Shown: positions 35,467 to 44,665, counted from the first letter of the stretch. The stretch: DNA of 64,000 nucleotides from Vibrio sp. SCSIO 43135 (GCF_023716665.1 NZ_CP071860.1:682001-746000), one strand, 5' to 3'. Translations and numbers: made by a program. Notes: generated by a model from the sequence alone, not told the origin.

Positions 35467-38400
35467 ATGTTGTTGGCGAAGGCCAGTATAGGTCGAAAGT
35501 TACTGTTCGCTTTTTTGGCGATGGCATTGCTTGTCTTGTCATCGGCATTGATCGGTGTATTTGGTTTTTCTTCGGTTGCAAAAACGGAGCGCAACGTGGT
35601 GAACTTTGCCATCCCTTCAATGATTGAAGCGCGCCAAGTATCTGAACTCAGTGCACGAATTATTGCCTCTGTTCAGGTACTGTCTAATGCTCGAACCGAA
35701 GATGAAAGGCAAGAGTCGGGAAAGTTGCTATTTGCCCAGCTTGAATCACTACTCACCCATATCAAACAACTCGGAGCGTACTCTTTCGACTCTGACCTGC
35801 TGGCCAAACTCGAGCGAGACGTTCAAACCATTATCGATACGTTGGCTGAGCTTGGCTTGACCGTTGAGCAAAGGCTGAACTTAGACGATGAACTCGCGAC
35901 TCGGGTAGCGCAGATGCGTGCCCTTGCAACGGAGCTTGAACAACTTACCCGTACCCAAGTACTCAATACCAGTACTGTTGCAGTCGCTAACGTGACCCAT
36001 ATTTATGACTTACTCGAAGACAAGCAGCTAGACAGTGCTTATCAAGCTTTGGATACTTTAGTCGAGGTCGATCTCGACCTTTCTGAACGTCTACACGAGC
36101 TGCACTTACTCGCATTCACTATGCTAAACCAAATCGAAGAAACTCAAACGGTGACGGATGCGAATCGTATTGAGGCAATTCGGAAAGAGTTTAAATCCAA
36201 CTTGAGCATTATGCAGCGTAGGGTGACCGCTGTTGAAGACCCAACGCGATCTCAGCAAATGACCGTATTGTTAAATGAGCTGGCTGAACGGGCGAGCGTG
36301 TTTAATGTTCTTGAAGAACGGTATAACAACGAACAAAACTCCCAAACGTTAATGCAAAACACGCTTGTTCAATTTGCAGACTTAAACAACACCGTAAATC
36401 AATTGGTTGATGACTCTAATTCGACCACGACAGCCGCAGTTGAAGAACTGAAAACGACTCTCGATTACGCTCAAGTTACACTCGTTGTACTGAGTATGTT
36501 TGGTCTCATTATCGTGGCTGTGATCGTGTGGCGAGTGGTTTACGTGCAAGTGGTAAGCAGATTGGCTGAGTACTCAGCGGCTTTGTTATCTGTGGCTCGT
36601 GGTCAGCTAGATGTGGATATCTCAGTAAAAGGCAGCGATGAGCTTGCTCATATGGGGCAGGCGATAGTAACAGCTAGAGATACAGCCAGTGCGTTGAAAG
36701 TGACTGCTGAAAGTGAAGCAAAAGCAAAGAAAGAGCTTCAAGAGCACAAGGAGCACTTAGAAGAATTAGTAGCGGAACGCACTCAACAACTTGAGCAGAG
36801 TAATACCAAGCTTAACCAAGAAGTGCTGAATCACGCGAAAGCTAGAAGCCAAGCGGAGCAAGCTAACCGCGCAAAATCGGCTTTCTTGGCCACTATGAGT
36901 CACGAGATTCGTACACCGATGAATGGTGTGTTGGGTACCGCGCATTTGTTACAAGACTCAGGCCTGAACCATCTGCAAAGTCACTATGTCAACGTGATCA
37001 ACAGAAGCGGAAATACCTTGCTCGCTATCCTCAACGATGTACTCGATTACTCAAAGATTGAAGCAGGGCATTTAGCCATTCGTCCGGTTAACTTTAACCT
37101 CCATTCCATGGCCGATGATACCTACCAATTGTTACTAGGCAGAGCAACCGAGAAAGGGATAGACCTTAATCTGCAAATTGAAAGTGATGTGTCCAAGTTC
37201 TGGCTGGGCGATGTGACTCGAATAAGCCAAGTGCTCAATAACTTAGTGGGAAATGCCATTAAGTTTACAGACGAAGGCTATGTCGATATCTACATTAGCC
37301 TTGATCCAGATAATGAAGACATTGTGGTTTTTGAAATTTCAGATTCGGGGATCGGTATTGCAGAATCCGAGCAGGCGGCATTATTTGATGCCTTTACACA
37401 AGCATCGGGCGGTGTCGGAGCAAAAGGTGGGACTGGGCTGGGCTTGGCTATCAGCAAGCGACTTGTTGAAGCTATGGAAGGTGAGCTAAGTTTTCGCTCC
37501 GTAGAAGGAGAGGGGAGCCAATTCATTGTATCAGTACCACTTACTATAGGTGAGGAGTTACAAGAGGCCACTGAAGCTTTAGCGACTGATTTACTTACCG
37601 CTAACGTACTGCTGGTGGAGGATAATCCGGTCAATAGTATGGTCGCTGAGGGCTTTTTACATAGCCTTGGCCATAGTGTGACAACAGCGGAGAGTGGCGA
37701 ATCTGCTTTAAAAGTAGCGAAAAGTGGTGTCTTTGATATTGCGCTTCTTGATATCAATCTACCTGACTGCAGTGGCGTTGAGCTTTTGAATCAGTTGAGG
37801 GAACTTCATCCATCTTTGCCTATGTATGCGGTATCTGCGCATGTCTTTAACGAGGAAGTTGAAAGCTACTTGGCGTCTGGCTTTGATGGCTTTCTACCAA
37901 AACCGTTAGATAAGCGAGCGCTTTCAAAAGCGATTCAAAGCGAGCTAACTGGGGGAACACCAATTGAGATGGCGCCGTTTGCGAGTGAAGACAAAACCTT
38001 GTTGAGTCTCGACCCGAGCAATGAGTTGTCAGATGAAGTGTGTTCACTAGAGGATAACGAGCTACTTGATGAAAAAGTGCTGAACAGGGATATTGAAGTC
38101 CTTGGAGTGGATAAAGTACGCCAAATCGTAGAATTGTTCGAGGTTGGCGCTAAAGAGAGTGTGACAGCGCTAGAGCAGGCTGCAGCAGAGCAAGATAATC
38201 AATCTGCTAAAGCACACGCCCACAAACTAAAAGGTTCGGCATCCAGCCTGGGTTTAACTCAGTTATATATGGTATGTAAATCCATCGAGGCCAGTACTAA
38301 CCCGGTTACTGAATACATCAATAATCAAGCGCTCCTAACAGAACTAGTCACGTCATCGCATGTTGCTTTGATTAGGTTGGTATCGAGTTATCAATCCTGA
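35467..38400 (+). CDS. torS: TorS-like tripartite hybrid sensor kinase
   Basis: 977 residues. TM helix about 10-30, long helical periplasmic sensor, second TM about 335-358, HAMP (about 360-410), coiled-coil, HisKA with FLATMSHEIRTPMNGVLG (His479), HATPase (NLVGNAIKF, GTGLGLAISK), receiver with Asp762 (ALLDINLPD) and a C-terminal Hpt domain with His919 (AHAHKLKGSAS). This four-step relay architecture and the adjacent torT support the TMAO sensor assignment. The usual partner TorR is not in the window, so output is either in trans or elsewhere. Confidence 0.87.
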   Translation: MLLAKASIGRKLLFAFLAMALLVLSSALIGVFGFSSVAKTERNVVNFAIPSMIEARQVSELSARIIASVQVLSNARTEDERQESGKLLFAQLESLLTHIKQLGAYSFDSDLLAKLERDVQTIIDTLAELGLTVEQRLNLDDELATRVAQMRALATELEQLTRTQVLNTSTVAVANVTHIYDLLEDKQLDSAYQALDTLVEVDLDLSERLHELHLLAFTMLNQIEETQTVTDANRIEAIRKEFKSNLSIMQRRVTAVEDPTRSQQMTVLLNELAERASVFNVLEERYNNEQNSQTLMQNTLVQFADLNNTVNQLVDDSNSTTTAAVEELKTTLDYAQVTLVVLSMFGLIIVAVIVWRVVYVQVVSRLAEYSAALLSVARGQLDVDISVKGSDELAHMGQAIVTARDTASALKVTAESEAKAKKELQEHKEHLEELVAERTQQLEQSNTKLNQEVLNHAKARSQAEQANRAKSAFLATMSHEIRTPMNGVLGTAHLLQDSGLNHLQSHYVNVINRSGNTLLAILNDVLDYSKIEAGHLAIRPVNFNLHSMADDTYQLLLGRATEKGIDLNLQIESDVSKFWLGDVTRISQVLNNLVGNAIKFTDEGYVDIYISLDPDNEDIVVFEISDSGIGIAESEQAALFDAFTQASGGVGAKGGTGLGLAISKRLVEAMEGELSFRSVEGEGSQFIVSVPLTIGEELQEATEALATDLLTANVLLVEDNPVNSMVAEGFLHSLGHSVTTAESGESALKVAKSGVFDIALLDINLPDCSGVELLNQLRELHPSLPMYAVSAHVFNEEVESYLASGFDGFLPKPLDKRALSKAIQSELTGGTPIEMAPFASEDKTLLSLDPSNELSDEVCSLEDNELLDEKVLNRDIEVLGVDKVRQIVELFEVGAKESVTALEQAAAEQDNQSAKAHAHKLKGSASSLGLTQLYMVCKSIEASTNPVTEYINNQALLTELVTSSHVALIRLVSSYQS

Positions 38401-38438
38401 TAAAACCAACAACGAATGGATAGCTAGATTACAAAATA

Positions 38439-38466
38439 GAAAAGGCTGCCATTGGCCGCCTTTTCA
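38439..38466. terminator. Bidirectional terminator between torS and gsk
   Basis: GAAAAGGC...GCCTTTTC inverted arms with an imperfect inner stem around 38450, carrying A before and T after. Likely to end both torS and gsk transcripts. Confidence 0.55.
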
Positions 38467-38484
38467 GTTCAATAACAAGATAGC

Positions 38485-39789
38485 TTAACGATCCCAATAT
38501 GCTTCTTCTAAGCTGTCTTCTCGTTCTGGTAGTGCGCGAGAAAGGCGAGGAGAGTGCTGAGTTAACACTTCATAGCTTACGCGGTTAGCGTACTTACACA
38601 CTTGTGAAAGTGAAGAATACGTCAAGTATGGTTGGTCATGCTTAGACGAGTTCGGCACGTTCGTTTCATGGTAGCTATTTGCTGCCATATCATGCAGTAA
38701 TGCAGATAGCGCGCCATCACCAGCACCATTTGTATTCTTGATTTCTAATGGACCGCCTAGGTAAGGGCCTATATGTGAGTACACCTTGGTCGGGGTCTTA
38801 CATTCAGACTTACGCATTGCTCGGCTAAATTCATATTTATTGAATTCAGGAATGTTACCTGGCAACAGAGGTAATTCAGTTTCGCGTTTTGCAGAGTCCT
38901 CAACGTAACCAGCCATGTATAGGCCAATTGGTCCGGCAGTACACAACACCAGATCAACCCACTCAAGTGCCTTGTCTGCAGCTAATAGAGGATCTTTCTC
39001 ACCAGTCAGTGATTCACCTTCTTCTTCGTTCATTGCGACAACGGTAATGTTTTCTTTGATGTAGTCTTGCCACCATTTTTCGTTGCCCTCAATGACCCAC
39101 TTGGTCCCTAGAGTCAGTACAACAGGAACATTTTTAGATTTGGCAATCTCAATCGCACGAGCGACGGCTTGAGGCATAGGGTCTTCAGGCTTACCACGCA
39201 TTAGGTAAGATGAAACCACTAGCGCTGATGCTTTATCGAACACCTCTTCAGGCACACTGTCTGGGCGAAGTTTATTCATGTGGCCTTCATTGATAGCAAA
39301 TGTACGTTCACCATCTTCTGAAATCAGGGTGTAGCAACGGCCGATAGGACCATCCACCATTTGTAGGTGGTTTAGGTTCATCCGTGAAGAAGTTCGACAT
39401 AGATAACGATAAGCGTAAGAGCCTACTTCTACATTCTTCGACATTACGCCAAGTAGCACTGATTTGCTGTCTGCAAGCACCGAATAGTTGTGCAGTGTGT
39501 TACCGATTGTGTCACCTGGATGCTGGTGAGTAATCAGTCCACGCTCGACGAGTTCTTCGTAAAGAGCGTTCGCTTTACTTTCTTCTAGGACTAATGAATG
39601 TCCTTTGCTGAGTTCGTACTTTTCTAGGAACTCATTGTCTACACGAGCTTCAATATCAACAATTGTTTGCCCAACGCCAACAATAATAGGGCGATGTAAC
39701 TTGGGTGTTTGCTGGATTTGATTGACCAATGGGTCACGAGCATGAGTAGGGAAGTAGTGCTTAGATTTACGCTGTCCAGGGAACTTCAT
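38485..39789 (-). CDS. gsk: Inosine-guanosine kinase
   Basis: 434 residues, the same length as E. coli Gsk. A PfkB/ribokinase-family kinase: GVGQTIVDIEARVDNEFLEKY at the start, the conserved TNGAGDGALSALLHD (ATP-site Asp, about 354-368) near the C-terminus, and GPIGRCYTLISEDGERTF. It phosphorylates inosine and guanosine for purine salvage. Alone in its direction; upstream about 165 bases lead to the creA gene region. Confidence 0.93.
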   Translation of the reverse strand: MKFPGQRKSKHYFPTHARDPLVNQIQQTPKLHRPIIVGVGQTIVDIEARVDNEFLEKYELSKGHSLVLEESKANALYEELVERGLITHQHPGDTIGNTLHNYSVLADSKSVLLGVMSKNVEVGSYAYRYLCRTSSRMNLNHLQMVDGPIGRCYTLISEDGERTFAINEGHMNKLRPDSVPEEVFDKASALVVSSYLMRGKPEDPMPQAVARAIEIAKSKNVPVVLTLGTKWVIEGNEKWWQDYIKENITVVAMNEEEGESLTGEKDPLLAADKALEWVDLVLCTAGPIGLYMAGYVEDSAKRETELPLLPGNIPEFNKYEFSRAMRKSECKTPTKVYSHIGPYLGGPLEIKNTNGAGDGALSALLHDMAANSYHETNVPNSSKHDQPYLTYSSLSQVCKYANRVSYEVLTQHSPRLSRALPEREDSLEEAYWDR

Positions 39790-39955
39790 GTGAAAACGGG
39801 TAGTTGAGAATTTTCCTGCATAATATCACATAAATGTTATATAGCTTTCATTTAAATTACATAAAAACGTGTTTTATAACGCGAGATGACAGTGCGCTTG
39901 TTTGAGTTTTAAGCAGAATCAAAAGAGGAGCCTAACTCAGCTCCTACCTTTTAAT

Positions 39956-40429
39956 TTATTTTACCGATTCAGGTTGATCCACGTAGGCTTTAGTGCCCCA
40001 CAGCGGGACGGTTGATAGACTGTGCTTAAAACTACCTTCAGTTTCTTTTGTTGTGTAAGACAAGTACAGCAAGGCTTGGTTCTCAGCATCGTAGATACGA
40101 CGTACTTTCATTGTCTTAAAGAAAATACTCTTAGATTGCTTGAAGACCACTTCACCGGATTTGCTTTTGTCAATTGAGGCAATCATCTCTGGTGTAATAT
40201 CGCCAGTTTGTCGGCAAGAGATAGAGCTGTCACTTGGATCGGAGAGACTCAGGTTTGCTTCAACAGAAGCAATATGACAAGTAACCCCCGGTATTTTCTC
40301 ATCGTCTAGGTTGGAAATCTTTATGTCTTTCAACGTAAAAAATCCAAGGCTTACGTCGCCTACTTCTTTGTTGTCACAACCGACCAAAGCGAGTGTTAAA
40401 GCAGATAGTACAGCGATTTTCTTCATCAT
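39956..40429 (-). CDS. creA: CreA-family protein
   Basis: 157 residues. N-terminal lipoprotein-like signal (MMKKIAVLSALTLALVGC). Body matches CreA: GFFTLKDIKI, CHIASVEANLSLSDPSD, ISCRQTGDI and LYLSYTTKETEGSFKHSLSTVPLWG. The cysteines could form a disulphide. CreA is a conserved periplasmic protein of unknown activity, named for its neighbour in the E. coli creABCD cluster, of which no other member is here. Single gene. Confidence 0.85.
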   Translation of the reverse strand: MMKKIAVLSALTLALVGCDNKEVGDVSLGFFTLKDIKISNLDDEKIPGVTCHIASVEANLSLSDPSDSSISCRQTGDITPEMIASIDKSKSGEVVFKQSKSIFFKTMKVRRIYDAENQALLYLSYTTKETEGSFKHSLSTVPLWGTKAYVDQPESVK

Positions 40430-40584
40430 ATTATTAACCTAAATCCTTAATGTTCAGACTAGTGTATACCTATCTGTTATTGATGTACCAGATTCATAAC
40501 AACAAATTGCAAAATCTGAAATAGCGCTTGTGGGGGTGACAGCGCATCGCTATGCTTGTGCTAACTTCTACAACGGACGTATTT

Positions 40585-41088
40585 ATGTCTACTCCTGAGA
40601 TTGCACGACTAAAGAACAACTGGCTCTTCGATCACGTCAACGTGAAATTCCCCACTAAAGAAAGCTTACAAGGTAAGGCGCTCTATCAAGCGCGAATGGA
40701 TACCGCGACCTATGAGCATTACTTAGAAGTAGGCGAACAACCAAATGGATTTTCTTTAGACGATATATACCTCGTTGATTTTCATCGTTTAACAGTAATG
40801 TTTGCGTTACTGCAAGGGCAACAATGGGGCAGTGAAGAGGAAAAATCTGCAATTTTGGAGTTTTTTACTCAAATCATTTTCTCTCCTCCTTGCGACTTAT
40901 TTGTTGGTTTTAAAGATGGGCAACCTTTCTCGACTGCGATCGTAACCAAACATCATTCAACAGCTTTAGTGTCGGATGTTTTCTGCGTGGGAAAAGCCAC
41001 TGATAAGCACTTTGTTAGCGCTGTTTTGGAGAAAGCAAAAGTGAGCGCAAGCGAGTACGATGAAATATTGATAGAAGTGGTTGAGTGA
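40585..41088 (+). CDS. Conserved hypothetical protein, 167 residues
   Basis: ATG 40585 (MSTPEIARLKNNW) is preferred over the ATG at 40552, which lacks a ribosome site. The C-terminal half (PPCDLFVGFKDGQPFSTAIVTKHHSTALVSDVFC) has the beta-alpha rhythm of a small GNAT-like fold, but the acetyl-CoA motif is not clear, so I do not name a function. No signal peptide. It sits alone between creA and the HAD phosphatase. Confidence 0.6.
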   Translation: MSTPEIARLKNNWLFDHVNVKFPTKESLQGKALYQARMDTATYEHYLEVGEQPNGFSLDDIYLVDFHRLTVMFALLQGQQWGSEEEKSAILEFFTQIIFSPPCDLFVGFKDGQPFSTAIVTKHHSTALVSDVFCVGKATDKHFVSAVLEKAKVSASEYDEILIEVVE

Positions 41089-41232
41089 TCTCTCTATATC
41101 ATTTGAACAAATAGTGATTTAGCGTCGATTTTCGTCGATTTATTCGAGTAAGTTCTTAGTACTGTTAACCAGATCGTATTCAAACGGATCTTATTTAATA
41201 TGATGAAGTAAGTCATATGGATGAGGCGAGCT

Positions 41233-41913
41233 ATGAATAATCCGATTAAATGCGTTATTTTTGATTGCGATGGAACGCTTGTCGACAGTGAAATACTGTG
41301 CTGTCAGGCGCTGGTGAATATTTTTAATCGACTCGGTGTTCGTTACTCTTTGTCAGAGGCGACTAACCGTTTCGAGGGAGGAAAACTGGCCGATATTCTT
41401 GCTTCTGCCAGTCAAGATGCTGGGGTGAGTATTCCTCTTGACACTCTTGAACCGCTTTACCGTGAGGAAGTAACTCGCCTATTTGAGTTGGATTTGAAAC
41501 CCATGCTTGGTGCGCGTGATTTACTTGAGTTTTTGATGGCCAATCGAATAGACTTTTGCGTGGCATCGAATGGCCCGCGAAGCAAAATAATTCATTCACT
41601 CAAGCTTACCCATTTAGAACAGTATTTTACCGGCAATATCTTTTCTGCATTTGATACCAATAGCTGGAAACCTGAGCCCGATCTCATCCGATATTCAGCA
41701 ATGAATATGGGGTATACGCTTTCCGAATGTGTTTACGTTGATGACACGTTAAAAGGTGTAGAAGCGGGCATTCGTGCTGGAGTGAAAACGTTTCAACTGG
41801 TCAACTCTAGTACAAGCTCTATCTATGATGATGTTGAAACGCTTCCTGATTTACCTTCACTTCAACACTGGCTTAGTGCACAGCACAACTTATTGAATGT
41901 ATCGCTGGGGTAG
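41233..41913 (+). CDS. HAD-family phosphatase, YieH-like (6-phosphogluconate phosphatase type)
   Basis: 226 residues from ATG 41233 (ribosome site GAGGCGAG). HAD motifs: I FDCDGTLVDSE (about 9-19), II ASNGP (about 110-114), III K in SWKPEPDL, IV VDDTLKGVEAG. It is close to E. coli YieH, which removes phosphate from 6-phosphogluconate; the cap domain sequence is also similar. The substrate should be treated as probable. The 3' end overlaps by 41 bases the convergent zinc-ribbon gene. Confidence 0.8.
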   Translation: MNNPIKCVIFDCDGTLVDSEILCCQALVNIFNRLGVRYSLSEATNRFEGGKLADILASASQDAGVSIPLDTLEPLYREEVTRLFELDLKPMLGARDLLEFLMANRIDFCVASNGPRSKIIHSLKLTHLEQYFTGNIFSAFDTNSWKPEPDLIRYSAMNMGYTLSECVYVDDTLKGVEAGIRAGVKTFQLVNSSTSSIYDDVETLPDLPSLQHWLSAQHNLLNVSLG

Positions 41914-42082
41914 TGACAGTAGGTAAGGGGTGAATGGCTTGTTGGATGTGTGGTACTTGTTCAAGAAAGGAACCGCAGTGGGCACACAGCAGCGTGTTGT
42001 TATCTTCAGAGATTAAAAACTCATCGGATGTACATAATGGACAGCACGATGGGATGTCTTTTACAGAATTATTATATTTCAT
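41873..42082 (-). CDS. Small zinc-ribbon protein
   Basis: 69 residues with two CxxC knuckles, CPLC (14-17) and CAHC (33-36), 15 residues apart: a classical zinc ribbon. The C-terminal tail is Ile/Pro/Thr-rich and has no motif. The start ATG 42082 has only a weak ribosome site. It overlaps the end of the convergent HAD gene by 41 bases. It could act as an RNA- or DNA-binding accessory; no family name can be given. It could also be a chance frame, but paired CxxC make it likely real. Confidence 0.55.
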   Translation of the reverse strand: MKYNNSVKDIPSCCPLCTSDEFLISEDNNTLLCAHCGSFLEQVPHIQQAIHPLPTVTTPAIHSISCAVH

Positions 42083-42104
42083 ATTTTTGTCTCAGCAGCT
42101 AAAA

Positions 42105-42122
42105 GCACTACAGTTGTAGTGC
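42105..42122. promoter_or_regulatory. 18-bp palindrome between the zinc ribbon and cutA genes
   Basis: GCACTACA-GT-TGTAGTGC, a perfect 8-bp inverted repeat with a 2-base spacer, 23 bases upstream of the zinc-ribbon start and about 115 bases upstream of cutA. The size and position suit an operator for a dimeric regulator; no known consensus recognised. Confidence 0.4.
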
Positions 42123-42236
42123 GTTCTTTCATCTTAGCCTAAGGGGCAAATGGATGAATCATAACCGCAGTTTTCATGCTAACTTTGAGAAGCATTTCAT
42201 AGTATTTTGACGTTTTTGACGGAAAGAAGGTAATCA

Positions 42237-42563
42237 ATGAGCAGCGATTGTTTGTATAGCATGGTATTAACCACAACCAATTCTGTCGAAAGTGCGGCTG
42301 ACATTACCGCTTACGTCCTAGAGAATAAACTCGCAGCCTGCATTCAGCAGTTGGAAATCAAAAGTAGCTACATTTGGAACGGTGAAGTGTGCTGTGATGC
42401 TGAATTCTTATTGGTGATAAAAACGCAACACTTTCTTTATCAACAGTTAGAGTCGGCGTTGCTAAGCCGACACCCTTATGAGGTACCTCAAATCGTCGAG
42501 GTACCATTTATCGATGGTTTTAACCCTTACTTAAGCTGGATTCAGAGCAATACCAGTCAGTAG
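42237..42563 (+). CDS. cutA: CutA1 divalent-cation tolerance protein
   Basis: 108 residues, full length for CutA1. Motifs: VLTTTNSVESA, KLAACIQQLEIKSSYIWNGEV, HPYEVPQIVEVPF and the Tyr-Leu-Trp end (YLSWI). A trimeric small protein linked to copper and other metal tolerance, with unsettled mechanism. Its 3' end overlaps the convergent YjdF-like gene by 44 bases, and the two must be read antisense to each other there. Confidence 0.88.
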   Translation: MSSDCLYSMVLTTTNSVESAADITAYVLENKLAACIQQLEIKSSYIWNGEVCCDAEFLLVIKTQHFLYQQLESALLSRHPYEVPQIVEVPFIDGFNPYLSWIQSNTSQ

Positions 42564-43149
42564 AACGTTGTACCCGCATGATCAATAGCGCGACCAATGC
42601 GCCTGTTGTGTCGCACAGCATGTCTTTTTGCGCATCCCAAATATCGCCTTGGGAGCCAAGGAAAGCGATTCCTTCATCACCACCGGCAATGGCCGCATAC
42701 CACCACTCAATTATCTCGTATGCTGCAGCAACGCTCATTATGGCAAACAGGCCGAATAAACTTGCAAATACTGGCTTTGCGACTTTTTTCTTGATTAATA
42801 CTTCGGCGATTGGGTAGGCATATAGCCCGATAGAGAAGTGGGCGACTCTATCAAAGTTATTACGCTCAGAACCAATAACATGATTGAACCAATCGAATGG
42901 CACTTCCGCAAAGGTATACTTTGCACCGATGGTGTGTAAGCACAACCAGATAAACATCATCACTAAAGCCGTTTTACTGAATTCGACTTTAGTGGATACC
43001 CATGCAATGACACCTAGGATGGCTACAGCAGGAATGATTTCCGCGATCCATACTGCGCGAGAAGCAGGCGAGATTGCAGAGAATAGAAATACAGCAGTAT
43101 AGAAAAGTAGCAATACATTGAAGGTCAATCTATTTGAGTTGGATGACAT
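42520..43149 (-). CDS. yjdF: YjdF/DUF2238 inner-membrane protein
   Basis: 209 residues from ATG 43149 (ribosome site AAGGTG; an upstream GTG at 43158 is possible). Six hydrophobic helices: about 10-28, 34-52, 58-78, then FDWFNHVIG and a charged RNNFDRVAHFSIGLYAY turn, 118-145, and a last pair up to 199. The DRVAHFSIG and EIIEWWYA motifs are those of DUF2238. Function unknown. Its 3' end overlaps cutA by 44 bases. Confidence 0.85.
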   Translation of the reverse strand: MSSNSNRLTFNVLLLFYTAVFLFSAISPASRAVWIAEIIPAVAILGVIAWVSTKVEFSKTALVMMFIWLCLHTIGAKYTFAEVPFDWFNHVIGSERNNFDRVAHFSIGLYAYPIAEVLIKKKVAKPVFASLFGLFAIMSVAAAYEIIEWWYAAIAGGDEGIAFLGSQGDIWDAQKDMLCDTTGALVALLIMRVQRSTDWYCSESSLSKG

Positions 43150-43217
43150 GGTCTTCACCTTAAATTTGCGTTTACTTTAGGGTCTGTTGTTCTTTCGTGG
43201 TTAAGTTTTGTTCGGAT

Positions 43218-43440
43218 GGGGACGCCTAGTCAAAATCGTTTTAGGCGAGGCGAAGACTGTGTAGCCTAGTTATTCTAAGCAAATAGTCTTCAACAAAGCA
43301 TAAAACGATTTTAACGGGGGCGCCTAGCTCGAACCCTTCGGGCAGCCTTTGTGGTCCATTTCTACTGCGTTATCGGCTTCTCATGTAGGCTAGCTACACA
43401 TCAAACCCTCTGCCTTGTAGAAATTTCCCACAAAGTGCTG
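43218..43440. repeat. Folded intergenic repeat element (MITE-like or Vibrio dispersed repeat)
   Basis: Two adjacent imperfect hairpins. First: CAAAATCGTTTTA near 43231-43243 pairs with TAAAACGATTTTA at 43301-43313, enclosing a second pair GAAGACT (43252-43258) / AGTCTTC (43285-43291). It is flanked by GGGGNCGCCTAG at 43218-43229 and 43317-43328. Second: CTTTGTGG...TTCTAC (about 43338-43353) pairs with GTAGAA...CCACAAAG (about 43418-43435), with an inner TGTAG-GCTAGC-TACA. No gene lies in it. The architecture suggests a mobile or transcribed structured element; copies elsewhere in the genome would prove it. Confidence 0.55.
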
Positions 43441-43677
43441 CAAAAACCATCTCGAAAGATCAACAGATCCTAGTCATGTTACTTGATAATGAACACTGTT
43501 CAATACTTTATTTGTCGCGGTTAGACAGTTTCGCCTTAAAGTAACCGAATATGTTGAAAGATGAATATTTGGCACAATAATGTCCAAACGGCGAGTAAGC
43601 ATTTCATTAAAGTTTGATTTACATATGACTCACTTTTAAAATTATGCGTTCAATTAAATAACTATAAAAGTAAAGCC
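43441..43677. promoter_or_regulatory. Upstream region of the 2-oxoglutarate oxygenase gene
   Basis: About 237 bases, AT-rich, no gene. TATAAAAG at 43663-43670 lies 8-15 bases before ATG and overlaps the ribosome-site zone. No convincing promoter pair seen by eye. Confidence 0.3.
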
Positions 43678-44517
43678 ATGAAACTGGAAACCGTCGATTA
43701 TCTTGCTGAGAACGCAGCGGAAGAATTTGTAAAGTCACTGAGAGAAACAGGGTTCGGTGTCTTGAAAAATCACCCAATTCCAAAAGAGTTGGTCGAATCA
43801 ATTTACGAGAATTGGTACAAGTTTTTTTCTTCTGAGCGTAAGAATGAATTTCACTTCAATGTAGAAACCCAAGACGGTTACTTCCCACCGTCGGTGTCTG
43901 AAGTGGCAAAAGGGCACAGCGTTAAAGACATTAAAGAGTATTTCCATGTGTACCCATGGGGACAAATCCCTGAAGAGCTCAAAGAGCAGATCTTAGATTA
44001 CTATCAACGTGCAAATGCGTTTGCTGAAGAACTCTTAAGCTGGGTAGAAGCTCACGCACCAAAAGAAGTACAAGAGCGTTTCTCTATTGCACTTTCTGAC
44101 ATGATTAACGGCAGTGAAAAAACATTGCTACGTGTACTTCATTACCCACCAATGACGGGCGAAGAAGAACCGGGAGCAATTCGTGCAGCAGCGCATGAAG
44201 ACATCAACCTATTAACAGTATTGCCAGCTGCTAACGAGCCTGGCTTACAAGTAAAAGGTCAAGACGGAAGTTGGATTGATGTGCCGTGTGATTTTGGTAA
44301 CTTGATCATCAATATTGGTGACATGCTGCAAGAAGCATCGGGTGGATATTTCCCAAGCACGACTCACCGAGTTATTAACCCAACGGGTGGTCGTCAGGAA
44401 CACTCTCGTATCTCACTTCCTTTGTTCTTACATCCGAAGCCGGATGTGGTTCTTTCTGAGCGCTACACAGCGGACAGCTACCTAATGGAACGCCTGAGAG
44501 AGCTCGGTGTGATCTAG
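43678..44517 (+). CDS. 2-oxoglutarate/Fe(II) dioxygenase, isopenicillin-N-synthase-like
   Basis: 279 residues. The iron triad is in place: His173 and Asp175 (AAHEDINLLT) and His230 (STTHRVINP); Arg244 and Ser246 (SRISLPLF) should bind 2-oxoglutarate. N-terminal DIOX_N-like part begins with GFGVLKNHPIP. It belongs to the plant-like/IPNS superfamily of oxygenases that modify small molecules. Which substrate it oxidises cannot be told. Alone, followed by a good terminator. Confidence 0.88.
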   Translation: MKLETVDYLAENAAEEFVKSLRETGFGVLKNHPIPKELVESIYENWYKFFSSERKNEFHFNVETQDGYFPPSVSEVAKGHSVKDIKEYFHVYPWGQIPEELKEQILDYYQRANAFAEELLSWVEAHAPKEVQERFSIALSDMINGSEKTLLRVLHYPPMTGEEEPGAIRAAAHEDINLLTVLPAANEPGLQVKGQDGSWIDVPCDFGNLIINIGDMLQEASGGYFPSTTHRVINPTGGRQEHSRISLPLFLHPKPDVVLSERYTADSYLMERLRELGVI

Positions 44518-44537
44518 GATTAATTGATAATAAAGTC

Positions 44538-44562
44538 AGAGCCAGCATCGCTGGCTCTTTTT
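44538..44562 (+). terminator. Rho-independent terminator
   Basis: AGAGCCAGC / GCTGGCTCT stem (44538-44546 with 44550-44558), 3-base loop, T run. Ends the oxygenase gene. Confidence 0.8.
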
Positions 44563-44665
44563 GTAGCAGGGATCATGTCGTTGCCATCTCAGCGCAGTAA
44601 TAATTCGACAAACGGAGCACAGTAGCTTTGAATTAAGTTATTGGCTTACGACGTTTAGAACAATT

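Noticed and set aside
43218..43440. Integron attC site
   Set aside because: Lacks the RYYYAAC / GTTRRRY core pair and no integron cassette genes are nearby.
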